This document shows, one piece after another, positions 24,201 to 36,304 of a stretch of DNA of 64,000 nt. Each line of letters begins with the position of its first letter. The first letter of the stretch is position 1. The position numbers and the translations under genes are program-made. The DNA is from Eopsaltria australis. Lineage: Eukaryota > Chordata > Aves > Passeriformes > Petroicidae. The stretch lies in contig JAVTVJ010000040.1 of the NCBI GenBank assembly GCA_034509425.1, positions 7,889,001 through 7,953,000 of the forward strand, written 5' to 3'. The notes beneath the pieces were generated by a model that saw only the letters and a list, made by a program, of their open reading frames with translations, ran no database searches and was not told where the DNA came from.

Positions 24201-26100
24201 TTGTTATTATGAGATTTCCATACTGGTAGATCTCACTGGCCTCCTAAAGATCCAATTGCTTTAACATCTAGATGAAAATTTGCACATGACAACACTGGTA
24301 CATGAAAGCTGTGATTTGGCATAAAAGGGAACATGGTATAATAAAACTGCTCTGATTACACTTGAAACATTTATTTAAAAGCTTAGGATACGTACCAGTT
24401 TATAACAAAGTGTCATAACTCCAATATTTAGAATGTGCTGACTACATTTAAATCTTAAATGTCTTTTCTTAGTGCTACTCACTCAAGCTAAACTGATTGA
24501 TTTCAAAAGGTGTTTTGGCTGAGTTGGAAGCTATGGGCTCTGTAAATATATGACCCAACCAAGATTAGGAGGCAGATTGCTACAGCAAACATAATTAAAA
24601 TCTCAAAAAAAGATTAATTCAGCTAGTGAATTTTAACTTCTCAGAACCATAGCAGGAAAAATCAAACAAACCCTCTTTCTTGTATATGAGTATACTCTCA
24701 ACCCAGTTAAATAAAAAAGCCATTCAACCAAGTGTCCCTGCTGCCAGTCACTGGAAAAGAAGAGAAGAAATCCTGTGAAATGAATTCTCAGAGGATAAAG
24801 TTTCTCATGAAAACAAAAATAAATTGAATTCAACAGTTTGCTAACTGCAACCTGCTAACCTTATAAAAATATATCAATGATGTTAAAAATAAAAAATGCA
24901 GCCAAGGGAAACAGCCAGATTCCTGAGGGAACAGATTGAATTCTCACTGGTAGTGGATAGCCACTCACCTTTCTTATCCTGATAAGCAATTAAGATGCTA
25001 TTCTGTTAAGCCCAATGCCAGCTACTCTTCTTTGTCACAGCTTAGATGGATAAATGAGCATGGACTATTCCTTCAGTTGCCTGCCTTTTTTTATTAACTG
25101 CCTATGCACAGCAGGTTGGCAGATCTTGTGCAAGAAGTGTTAATTAAGGCCATTTACTTCTCCTTTCTTTTTCTTTCCTACAGTAGAATTAGAATTCTCT
25201 ACACTCTTTAGCAGCCAAACACTACAAAGAAGTACAAATGCAGTACTCACACTAAAGGAATTGGAAGTTTTGAGTATCAGTACGCTGCAGAAACATATGC
25301 TCTTAAATGTGGCTGACTGGGGTAGCTTGCAAGCCTCTTGGATTTCTTTATTTTGCTCCATAATTTCATCCTGAGATAAAACACATTTTGTTTGTTGAAT
25401 TTTTAATACCTATAGTTAGGGCCTTATTAGTGACTACCGTCTGACAGTAAAAGCATGAAGATAATTGTCCATTTCTCTCTACTACTGCATGGTTTTTTAC
25501 ACAAAAAGAATTGGCCCAACATGAGCAATACCCGCATCACAGTGGCTTGGGGGTAAGTCACCTGTCACTGAGAGGAAAAACAAAGCCAAAACCTGAACTT
25601 CTTTTGCTTACTTTTCAACAGAATGTCATCCTAACACCCTAGTATTTCTCTCTGTATTCTGTCCATGGCTCACACCCACCAACCAGCTGGCTTAGGAAAA
25701 ACCTTTCTCTTCAAAAATTTCAACACACTGGTATGTTTGTGTTTATGTGTAAAAAAAATTTAGTTATGATGAATATTCATCCACAAGAAGAAAGAACCCC
25801 AAACCCAACAAACAACACAGCCAAAAAAGAGGCAGTTCGATGACATTTCTGAGGGGTTATCCTAACCCTAGCTTATCCGGCTTAGTATTGAGCACAGATA
25901 CCTTTTATACCACACTCATATCTTGACAGTAAAATAATTTCTGATTTTTCTAAGCCCACCACTGGCTTTAAGCAGGCTGCAGCTTTTTGTCATTCATAGA
26001 CAGAAATAAACAGTTTGGAGCTCTCATCAGAGCTGAGAGCCAAACTCACCTAGCCAAGGACAGTGTGAGGGTTGTGTCAACAGACACCTCAGAAATTGTC
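21200..26100. other. AT-rich non-coding stretch, no gene seen
   Basis: Open frames are at most 96 codons (22524-22814) without recognised similarity. A weak tRNA-like A-box context occurs near 22498-22540 and is described under findings. A short A/C-rich tract lies at about 25795-25830. Nothing else could be supported. Confidence 0.65.
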
Positions 26101-26109
26101 ACCACCACA

Positions 26110-26375
26110 ACAAAAGCTTTGACGGCACTGTTTCCAACTGACAGCAGAGAACAGAATGAATTTTCAAGCCTCTGTTGTTCTCAGAAAAAAAGCTCTATTG
26201 AATCTTGCGGAGACAGCTGACGGATTATTTTCCTGCAAATGTTTGCCCTGCCCACCTTCTGTTTCACATTTCTTTCTAACGCATTAAAGTAAACAGCTGA
26301 TGAAGGCAGGTTGGTGGTGGGAGAATGTCATGTGAATGGGATGGCTGAGAATCGGGGATCTGCCGCTCTTTGCAG
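26110..26375. promoter_or_regulatory. CpG-bearing patch, weak candidate regulatory element
   Basis: Six CpGs lie between 26123 and 26364 in otherwise CpG-poor DNA, with mixed base composition and no low-complexity sequence. A small hairpin (GGTGC-TTTT-GCACC) sits just downstream at about 26396-26409. No coding frame is convincing. Support is compositional only. Confidence 0.2.
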
Positions 26376-29300
26376 GCTACTAAGAAGCTGCTAATGGTGC
26401 TTTTGCACCAGATGCAATAGAAGTATGAAGAGAAGGATGGCCTAAAGCATTCTAGAAAGAAAATGGTAAGAACGGAAGTTACAGATCTGGCATGTCAGCA
26501 GTGTCCCAACACTCTAATGAATTTGGTTGTGAGAAACTAAATGGTGTCAGTGTTTGGGTAGAAGCCTGACAGAAATTCAGGTGCTAGCTGCAAAGAGGAG
26601 ATTGAGAGAATCTGTGAAGTATTTTGTTGATAAATCACCTGAACAGAGCATCTTGAATACAGTTTCTGCAAGAGTGAAATGCAATAATGCTTCAGAGGGT
26701 CCCTTCTCATCTTTCTGCGTTCATACTTCTCTTTAATTGCCATAACAATGTTATTGTGTTCTTATATATGTTTAGTTTATTTATATTAGAGTCAAGGAGG
26801 AAAAAATACTGTTGACATACACACTGCTAATGAATCTGACACAAAATTATAATTCTGACATAAATTATTAATGCAGCTTCTGATTTTAGGATTAATAAAG
26901 CTTAATTTTTACTATGCTGACATTTTCTCTTTGGATATTTTGATTGTACTACATTTAAATAATAAAGATTTAAGCACTGGAATTAGAAAAATTGCCCCTT
27001 TCAAATTTTCAGCTGATTTGAGAGTTTTAGAGATGGTTTTTAAATTTACATATTATAGAAGCAAAAGTGAGCATCAACTACAGGTTGAGCTTCCTCAGAG
27101 GCTTACATAATTTTGTTTAATTCAGTTTTGCAAGGATGCTGGTGTTCTATGCCTACTCCAAAGGAACGTTTTTTTTTCCTAAGAGCAAACTCCAAACTTT
27201 TTGAAAGACTCAGTCCACATTTTGCCCCCATTAAATTTCATTTCAGAGCAGTCCTTGCATTGGAACTGCAACTACATTGAGTCAGGAACCGTGAAATGGT
27301 ATCAAAAAGGTGTTTTCATTGTCTGTAGTCATCATGTGACAGCATAATAAGGAAAAAAACTGATAAGCAAGCCTTATGGTACTTACTGAGTTATGCTTTT
27401 TACTTTAGGCTTCCACGTGTTCACCTAAATGCAGAAATCTAGAATAGCACAATGACCAGGAATATTGTTTCAGTTGCTAATGTCTGTCTCTTTTCTTGGA
27501 GACCAGGAAGCTTTGGATAAGTGCCTAATAGAGCTGCTGTCTGGTTGCCAGACACATTTCTTCCTACCTTTTGGCACTGTGCTTATGGCATTGAAGACAG
27601 GATCTCCATTGTAGTTCAGCTGAAATCAGTTACCCACTAATGCATAGCATACTTATACAAAGCCACTTTCAACTTACTCCACTGTGTTTACGTGTATTCC
27701 CATAAAATCCACACATTAAACTTCTTCAAAATTCCTAATGACTATATTAGCCCTCTAAACAGCTGTTGTATAACGTGTGGTGAATATTGAGGATTTGTGC
27801 TCTGAGAAATTAAAGAATTTAGAAAACAACCAGATATTTTTTAAAAAGGAGTAGAAGACCTAAAAATCCTCCATAGTTATTTTTATAGTAAAAAATAAAA
27901 ACATTCTGAAAACTGTAATAAACCCACAAATAAATAACCTTTATAATAAATATTCTGCACACACTGAGATAAGTCATGACTTTCCTCCAATCAGAGGATA
28001 ATAATTTTATTCTTTATTAATAAGGGATGCATATCTACAAATTCCGTTAATCATTTTTATTTAAGAATTTTATGTTACTTAATATTTAAATCTCTTTTTG
28101 GTATAATTCAGTACAGATTCTTGTAATTAGTAATAAAATACTGTGATAACAACTGATAAAACTTGATAGGTTTTATTTGAATATCAACCAAATTAAGGTA
28201 AGCCTTGTAGCCTTGTTCCTTTTTCTATTATTCTGTTTTGTTTTTTTTTTTTCTTTAATTAATATTGAGACATGTGAAGTATTCGTGGTCTAAATATGTT
28301 TGGTTTTGTTATTAGCAATGACCACATTTTTTCTAAAAGGTGGAAAAACCTTAGTTAGGTATGAAATGTTTTTTATTTCTCCAAGTCTTCCTCTGTACTT
28401 TTTAGAATGAGGCTACATCCATTTTTTGACTGACTGCAAACTTTGGTGATTCTGTAGACTCCATAATTCTTTCATGTAATGTGTTACAATTTTAAGTTTC
28501 AGAACTGCCTTACTATTTATTATTAATATTTTAAACAGCACAGAACATGCTCTTCACTTATACACTTGTCATAAAGGCAACTTGATTTGCATATTACCGC
28601 AAGGAACACCAATTCTGTTTCTTAGTGGGGAAAAAAAAGTTAAAAATCTGACCTCATCTCCATAAGTATAACCTCTTTTAGGTTCCATAGGCATGTAAAG
28701 GTATCTTGTTGATGCCAGTTAGATTCCAGTCTTGTAGTATTAGCAGAAATGAAACAATAGATAATTTTAGTATAACAATAATTAATAGTTTAATATAATT
28801 CTCACATTTTCCGATAATTCCTGTAAGTGTTACACTGTAATGTTACTACAGCATCATGTACAACTTAATACTTTCAGAAATGAAAAATAATGAGACAAAT
28901 GAGGAATAAATAATGGAGAAAAAAATTGAGAATCGGTTACATTATTTGTGACTTATTGACATCAAAACACTTGCAATTATTTTACTAATTAGATTGTGTT
29001 TCCAGCAGGCATGAACTCATGTTACATTTCAGATGAAATATTTGTTTTCCAAAATTAATCACTTTCTCTTTTTTTTTTTTTTTTTTCAGAAAGGATTGCA
29101 TAGTCAAGTGGTGCACTTGATCTAGACAAGCAATGATTATCCTAGGCTGTGCTGTGAAGCAGTGGGCAGAGGTGGGAAGCTGGGAATAATAATGGGGATT
29201 AGAAATGACCTATCTGAACTTCGTTGAGGGAATAGTGAATGTTGTTAAATAAAGCTAATTTCCTTTGGCTAACGTATTATAAGAGGCTGCATGAATTCCT

Positions 29301-31140
29301 GCATGGATGAGACAGTACCACAAGGGTCTTGACACTGTAAAATCTAAATAATGGAAAATAGCATGCATTTGATATAGCACCCCATGCATTTAATGGAGTA
29401 ATGACTCCTGGTTTATTTCCATAGTTTTGTACAGAAGATGTGTGTGAGTGGGACAAAATTGAATACTTGCATCTCTCCTTTCTTTATCTCATTACAAGAA
29501 AGTTAACAGTAGTCAGTGAATTAAGATACCTGTGTAATTTATTGGGCAGACTTGTTTATTTGAAACCATAAAAACTCTTACCTATTGACATCTTTTAGAC
29601 CAGGACATAATATTTATAATATGTATTTTATTATGGCTCCCATAACTTTTTATTTAAATATCCTGACCATATAGATATTTCCTGATTTATAAAAAAATGT
29701 GGGGTCTGTTAAGATTTTGAGTGTGGGGATTTGAAAGGACATTATAAGGATTTATGTTCGTGATATGTAAACAAAATGTCCTGAACGGAGTATATGGAGA
29801 TCTACATGTGAAGATTCTTCTCACCTGACTTTGACTCCATAAAACTTTGCTGTCTACTTTACACTTAAATCTGGACTGGCTCTATGGTCAGTGGATGAAT
29901 TCTTCTCACCCTAACGTGGTAGTTTTTTTTCTTTATTGATTATGGGAGTAACTTAAATGGTTAGCTGTGATGTCTGAACTCAGGCAACATGAAGCCATGT
30001 AATTATTATTTAATTCGTTCATAACAATTAAATAATTGCTTTCATGAATATTTGATCAGAATACAGTATTGATATGGACAAAATTATGTAAAGAAGGGAA
30101 TGAGTTTCAAATTATCTGCAGCAAATGTAATCCTGAGATTTCTGGTTCCTGAATCTTGGCATGTAATAGAACTAATTGCACTTCATCCTTTTGACTGTTT
30201 TTCTGTGAAAGAAAAAAGGAAAGAAGAAATCATTATGCTGCTGCCTTCCCAACCATCTACTGTCCATCAGATCCAAAGCCCTCCAACACTGTAACAGTTA
30301 GTTTCTCATCTGGTTTAATCAGCCTGCCCCACGGGAAGCGTCTACTGGCAAAGATAAGCTGCCAGCTCCTACCTTTGGGGGACAAAAAATGTCTATCTTG
30401 TCTTAATCCTCTACCTCAGAGCATTATCTGGAGTTTAAGGAGCTCTCATGACATCTGACACAGTCAGAGGAGAAAAGCAGTGAAGTCAGGGACTGAAAGG
30501 CATTGCAAGAGTTTGTAAGAGTAAATGGGAGTTTGGAGAACAAGTGAATGAGGGAGAGCAATGGCACTCAGCCACGTGTTCTTTCTGCTGCAGCTGCCTC
30601 TTTGGGATCAACTCCCCCCTGACAAGGGCACAATGCTCTGCTCTTTGCTGTTGGATCAGACTGTAGGATCCCAGAAAAGATGTTTGAAATACAAACACAT
30701 TTTATTCTGAAAAAGGCAGTGATGAAACCCATATGGTTTAAATGGGTTTAAATAGTTACTTTTGCTTCTTTGGTGAAACCTAAACTCAGTTTCTGAGGTG
30801 CTTTCCCAGCTTTGCAGAAAAGCCTTTGGACAAAAAGTTACCAAACCCAACAATGAAGATTTAAAAGGTGCTCAAAAATCAGCCTCAGAGAGTTGTTTTA
30901 GTGGAGAGTGCAATGTACTCTGCAAGCATAACTGTCCCTACAGATTATGCACTGTATTATATTCTCTTATCACATGCTTCTCCCCAGTTGTTCAAACTGG
31001 TACAGACAAAACAATCATTTTCATGAGGTTTTTTGTGAGTGTCCTTGCAGGCTTTTTGTTCTGTGCATTATTTTGTGAATATTCATCATGCAGTTTTCTA
31101 AACTGGATTTAAACGCACCTCTCATCCTGTATCTGAAACA
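26375..31140. other. AT-rich non-coding stretch, no gene seen
   Basis: The 27770-29000 part is especially AT-rich. A run of 18 T followed by CAG lies at 29069-29089. The 30290-30680 portion is more GC-rich and contains CACGTG and CAGCTG E-box sequences near 30572-30595, with no frame above about 70 codons. The 104-codon frame at 30798-31112 has no recognised similarity. Confidence 0.65.
29069..29086 (+). repeat. Homopolymer T18 followed by CAG
   Basis: Eighteen T followed by CAGAAAGG. It resembles a polypyrimidine tract plus 3' splice acceptor, but no downstream exon can be defended. Confidence 0.9.
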
Positions 31141-31146
31141 AGCAAA

Positions 31147-31305
31147 TTAAAAACAAAAACACACAACCCCCCCTCAAAAAAAAAACCAAAAAAACCCAAA
31201 AAAACCAACCAAACAAAGAAAACCCAAAACCAAATGAACAAAAAACCCCTTAAATCAAAGAAACAACTAAAGCCAAAACAAAATATCCCACAAACCACAG
31301 AAAAC
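31147..31305 (+). repeat. A/C-rich low-complexity tract
   Basis: About 160 bp of AAAAC, AACCC and AAACC units with a C7-TC-A10 segment at 31167-31185. The 61-codon minus-strand frame across it, rich in Phe and Gly, is an artefact of its composition. Confidence 0.9.
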
Positions 31306-31323
31306 ACGGGTATGTTTCAGAAG

Positions 31324-31328
<5 letters not shown>

Positions 31329-31356
<28 letters not shown>
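31329..31356 (+). repeat. Homopolymer A28
   Basis: Twenty-eight consecutive A beginning shortly after the A/C-rich tract. No processed-pseudogene body with an AATAAA signal is recognisable upstream. Confidence 0.95.
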
Positions 31357-31358
<2 letters not shown>

Positions 31359-32757
31359 AAACTGAAACAAAGATCTTTGGAGTTCAAGGACTGAAACTAA
31401 ACCTCACAAGAATTTAAAGTCAACTTTGCAACAATCTTATCTGTTTAGATGTAGCTCATCAAAACCATAGCATGCTGAAGTTAGCTACTTCTCCATCTCC
31501 CTCTTTCGGGAGAAAAGAAAGGAATGTAGTAATCTAATACTCCTTCACAGAGAGCAGAGGATGTGGAAGAAGAAAGGATTAATGAACACCATGCAACACA
31601 GATATCCTTAAGGAAGCTCCACAGCAATAAATTATTAAACATAAAACATAGCACCTGCTGCAGCCAAGCGAACGGTGAAAATATTTTAAAAACAAAAACT
31701 ATGCTGGGGTAAAATCCATTAATATATTCTGCATCTAGAATTTTTTTGGTAATTCTTCAGAAGTCACAGAGTGGACAGCAAATGCATTCATTACAGTAAA
31801 ATGCTTTTACCTGTATAGGGGATAGGCCTTGCTGTGATTCTGTAATGCTGCCAGTCCTCTGTTTATCTTTGTTCTGGCTGTATGGCTCTAAATCAAGATA
31901 AAAACCAACTCAACATGAAGGAAAATAAAAGGAAGGTCATTTAATCACCACGTTAGCTTAAAATGATTATTGATTCCTGGAGGTGATGTCTAATTCTGCC
32001 AGAAAATCCATTTCAGTAATGATTACTGCCCTCTGCCTTATCTATTATACTGGAGGTTATTAAAAGTGGGAGTCTCTAGGGAAGTATATAGCTTTAGACC
32101 ACTAATATCATATTTAATATGTTTTTAACAGAACAGAGTTTCAGACGGTGCCCTTTAACCTACAAACGAATCAAGGAGAGTGTAGGTCTAATTATTATAT
32201 ATACTCCACTGGGATCTAGTCACACACTAGATGGATAGATAAATATCAGCTGGGACAAAGATGTATTGAACTCTTCATCACTCTAAATTACCAGGTGCAC
32301 ACAGCTCTAGCAATAACATACTCAGAAAACGTACAGTACCCTTTTGAAATAGTTACTCAACTTGCTATTGCACTTTACCAAATAATGTTCCCATCCTATG
32401 ACACTTGTATCATGTTTTCCTCCTGGCTGCTCTTTCAAAATCACAATGACATGAGCTACCCTGGGAATAAAGAATTAACTACATACTGATACACCTGTCC
32501 TGCACACACAGGGACTCTGATGTGTCCCAATCCAACTAGATTACATAACTAAACACATAATGAGGGTAACCTGATAAAAATCAAATATTAAGCATTCAGA
32601 AAATTAGAATGGATCATCTAATCTAGTTACCTTTTGTGATCCTGATTTCTCTCTTTATGTGAATCTCTAATTTAAAGGAAAAAAACCAGGTAAGATGATA
32701 TATGAAATAGCATATCAAAATTATGTTGTTTTGATATTCCATGGACCCACAGGTGTT

Positions 32758-32804
32758 AATCCTTGAACCTTTTTACTACCTGCTGTAAATCCTTGAGCCT
32801 TTTT
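32758..32804 (+). repeat. Short tandem duplication, 30-bp period
   Basis: AATCCTTGAACCTTTTT at 32758-32774 recurs at 32788-32804 with one substitution. Probably a local slippage duplication. Confidence 0.7.
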
Positions 32805-33372
32805 GAACCAAAGGATCAGTATTAATGTTTACAAATTTTCACAGATCATAATTTTTTCTCATTATATTTAAAACTGGAAAAATATAGTTTTTCATGTATC
32901 AGTTGCAGACCTTTTCCCATGGAGTTTTGGACCACCATTAATAAAAATGTGAGACTCTCTACTACATGGGTTATTGAAAATAATTAATTTTTTTTAATCC
33001 CAGAGAAGCTTTTTAAAATGTTCTTTTAAAGAAAAGCATTTGGAAAAATAAATTACAGAACCCAATTTCTGAAATTAATTCATCTGACAGTGTTTACAGT
33101 ATGAAAAATAGCTTAATAACAATAAATAAAATCCATATAGCAAAAATCATGACTGCCTCTTTATTTATAACATTATTTTATTATCTGTCATGACCAAGAG
33201 ATACTGTAGATCATATCAGTGGTATTATATTTGATATGAAGCGATGTCCAGAATCAATGAATGAAAAAAGTAGCAGCAAATTGCAGTTCCAAACTACTGC
33301 ACATAATTTGGGCATTATAAAGCATAAGGCACAACTACTTTTAATTCTGTGATATGCACTCCTATAGCCTTG

Positions 33373-33470
33373 AATTATTATAATATTTTAAATATTATAT
33401 ATATATGTGTGTGTGTATTCAAAATTAATATATACATAATATACATAATAATATAAATATACAATAATTT
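33373..33470. repeat. AT-rich / (TA)n(TG)n microsatellite region
   Basis: A TATATATATA run passes into GTGTGTGTGT (about 33395-33416), followed by imperfect ATATAC and ATAATA units. Confidence 0.8.
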
Positions 33471-35607
33471 ATTTTCCAGCAACTTTTGAAGCCTATTAAT
33501 GTTATTATTTTATCCACAAAGAACACATGGAATATTACACAATTCTGTCTTTGTTCTGATCTCATTCATCTTCACGAAGGGAAAATAAATCTGAAGTAAT
33601 CAATTTTCTTATTAAGGCATCCCAACAACAGTAAATAGGTGCAAATAAACTACAGTCTAAAACCCTGGTCAGATGAAGTGCCATTCACACAAGGAGCAAG
33701 CCCTCAAAAGTTATGCCAACACTAAAAATTCCATGTTTTTTAAATGCTTTGTATACAGAGTTGTGCTATTCTAGTACATCTGGGAACTCAGCAAAAAATA
33801 ATTTCATGAAACGTTTGTCAGAAAATGCATTTTTTCATCTTATTGTTCTTTGCAGGGTAGTTTTCTCTTGCAACTTCTGATATTATTACGACTTTTTTAT
33901 ACTTTTGTTAATGATGCAGACTCAGAGAAGTTGATGGAAAGCTTATAGGTTTTAAAGAACTTTTGTATTCATCCAACAATTAGACGCTACCTTAGGCAGA
34001 GAAGGCTTGATGATTTTATTTTGAGATGCAGTGTTCAGATTACCGGCCAGACAGAGAACATAATTATTAAAAATGTTGTAGAAATTTGGTTTAAAGTTTC
34101 CACATCAGTTGTTTCCCACAATACACATATTGATAGATGTGAGCCAAACTTTATAAATACAGTGCATGAAATACTGTCAAGTGTTTATGGTAATGAGTGT
34201 TTTGTCATTAACTTTAATGGGGACTATACACACTATACTGTAAAATTAGGAAAGGCATGTATGCTCTTTAACACCCTATGACTCACAGTTTAATGGTTAA
34301 TTATTTCATTCTTGAATTGCTATTCACTTTGAAGGATCTGTGACCCAATAAATTGTTTATTTCAACTGTGCCTGTGGATGCTTTGATATTTTGATATTTT
34401 TATAATAATGTATATAATTCAATTATTTTTGTGCAGTGTCAGTAATTCATTATAATGTGGAGAGATATGTCAGCTATGCCACTTGTAGGATAGTACTGCA
34501 TTTCCTGGCTCTATTGAGTGATAACTCATTCATTTATTTTGAGCCATTATAAATGGGCTTGTGTTGCTCACCATTAGGACATTTAGCAGAAAACCTGCTG
34601 TTGCTTATCACAGGGACCTCTGGAAGAAAAAAACCCACAAAACCAATTCTAGATTAATGTCCTCAATGTGTCACTGTCAGAGAAGTCAGCCAAACCACAA
34701 ACTACTTTTTAATGGAAGAAATATCAGTTATTTTCTCTTTAAAATACAGACATAAATATAATCATAAAAATGAGCAAAAACCCCCTAATTCATTGGCCAA
34801 AGCTGGGGTCATATTCTCAGCTGGCATGAATTTGCATGCTCCATTACTGTTAATTGGATTTATGCTCCCTGAAGACCAGATGTTCTATGTTTCTTGGTGT
34901 ATAGTGCTTTCAGAATCATAGCAGGTTTTTGCTTTAGTATTCTTTTGGTTTTTTATGGACTGGATACCACTGTATTTGTTCTGATCAGTCTTTTGCCATA
35001 TTTAAACTCTGACATGGTTTAGACAGTTAATTATCTGATTGTAGGCTTAACTTTTATTAAATATTTCGGGTCTATACCATGTTTAGTTAAGCAATTCTTA
35101 TGTTTGTCAAATTAGATTATTTATTTATATATTATTCAGCTGCGAGTGCAAATAAGATTTTAACTCTCCCTGATAGTTATAACACATAGTTTCTCCTTCC
35201 TCACACATCTGCTAACACCTTCATTCTCTCTGTTCCCTATCAAAAGGAAATTTATTTCAGCCATATACTTAAAGTAACTCTTTTTCATAAAGTCCTATAT
35301 ACTAGTTGTTGATACCAAGAGCTTGCTGGTTTTTGTTTATTTTTTTAAATATTCCTGAGGATAAAATGAAGATTGGATTGAAACAAACAAGCAAACCCCC
35401 TAGTACATGCTACTTAACATAGTCCACAAATGAAATTGCTTTTTTGACCATTACATACTGAACACTTAGTTCCAGATTTTGTAAATAAGAAGTTCTGTGG
35501 TTTAGTTAAAAATCTTGCAACTAATCATCTTCACTTCTGTAAGTTTCATGAATCAGATGCTATTAAAATTGCATCCTTGTCCTTTTCTGTGGAAGGGAAA
35601 CAATGAA

Positions 35608-35637
35608 TTAGTAAGTTACAAGCTTGTAACTTACTAA
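35608..35637. repeat. Perfect 30-bp palindrome without spacer
   Basis: The left half TTAGTAAGTTACAAG (35608-35622) is followed immediately by its exact reverse complement (35623-35637), centred on AAGCTT. Fifteen-base arms with no spacer are not expected by chance in 64 kb. It could extrude as a cruciform, could be a remnant of a mobile-element terminus, or could mark a fold-back or assembly artefact. It ends about 100 bp before CR1 copy A. Confidence 0.95.
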
Positions 35638-35739
35638 GTTTAATAAATTATAATCACTTTTAAATAGCAAAATAGTTTTATTTTGTGTATGAGATACTGA
35701 GACTTCAGCTGATTTAAAGAGAAAAAGGACTTTATTTGA

Positions 35740-36304
35740 GCATTGCCAGCAGGTCACGTGAGGTGATCCTTCCCCTCTGCTCAGCCCTGGTGAGGCACAT
35801 CTGGAGTGTTGTGTCCAGTTCCGGGCTCCTCAGTACAAGAGGGACGTGGAGTTCCTGGAGCAGGTCCAGTAGAGGTTTACAAGTTTGATTAAGGGCCTGG
35901 AGCATCTCTCTTCTGAGGAAAGGCTGAGGAAGCTGGGCTTGTTCAAGCTCAAGAAGAGATGACTGAGAGGGAACCTCATCAATGTAAGTCTCCAAAGTGA
36001 GGGTGCCGAGAGAATGGAGTCAGCCTCTTTGTGGTACTAAGCCATAGGACAAGAGGCAATGAGCCAAAACTGATGCACAGGAAGTTCCACCTGAACATGA
36101 GAAAGACCTTCTTTATTGTGCAGGTGACTGAGCACTGGGACAGGTTGCTCAGAGAGGTTGTGGAGTCTTCCTCATTGGAAATATTTGAGAACTGTCTGCA
36201 CACAATCCTTTGCTATATGTTCTAGGGTGACTGTGCTTGAACAGGGAGGCTGGACCAGATGGCCCAGTGTGGTCCATTCCAACCTGACCTATTCTTTGAT
36301 TCTG
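35740..36304 (+). mobile_element. CR1 LINE, 3'-terminal fragment (copy A, plus strand)
   Basis: This is the last 0.57 kb of a 5'-truncated CR1 non-LTR retrotransposon. In pieces of different frames it encodes the C-terminal tail of CR1 reverse transcriptase. The stretch 36031-36225 gives KFHLNMRKTFF and VTEHWDRLLREVVES, the conserved end of the family's ORF2 protein. The upstream part (GCTCAGCCCTGGTGAGGCAC, from about 35779) corresponds to the ALVRP...CVQFWAP-type segment but has frameshifts and stops. A short 3' UTR follows the stop near 36223 and the copy ends in ATTCTTTGATTCTG, a degraded form of the ATTCTGTG terminal repeats. CR1 inserts are typically 5'-truncated, lack a poly-A tail and make no clear target duplication, all as seen here. 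The copy is inactive; divergence suggests an old insertion. Confidence 0.93.

Larger units (their letters stand above)
31357..35600. other. AT-rich non-coding stretch, no gene seen
   Basis: Contains a 30-bp-period imperfect duplication at 32758-32804 and an AT/GT microsatellite region at 33373-33470. The 86-codon plus-strand frame at 34021-34281 begins with TTG and has no recognised similarity. The 34000-34560 part is moderately complex AT-rich DNA with several ATTA-type motifs. Confidence 0.65.

Noticed and set aside
34021..34281. 86-codon frame with gene-like composition
   Set aside because: Starts with TTG rather than ATG, with no splice context and no recognised family.
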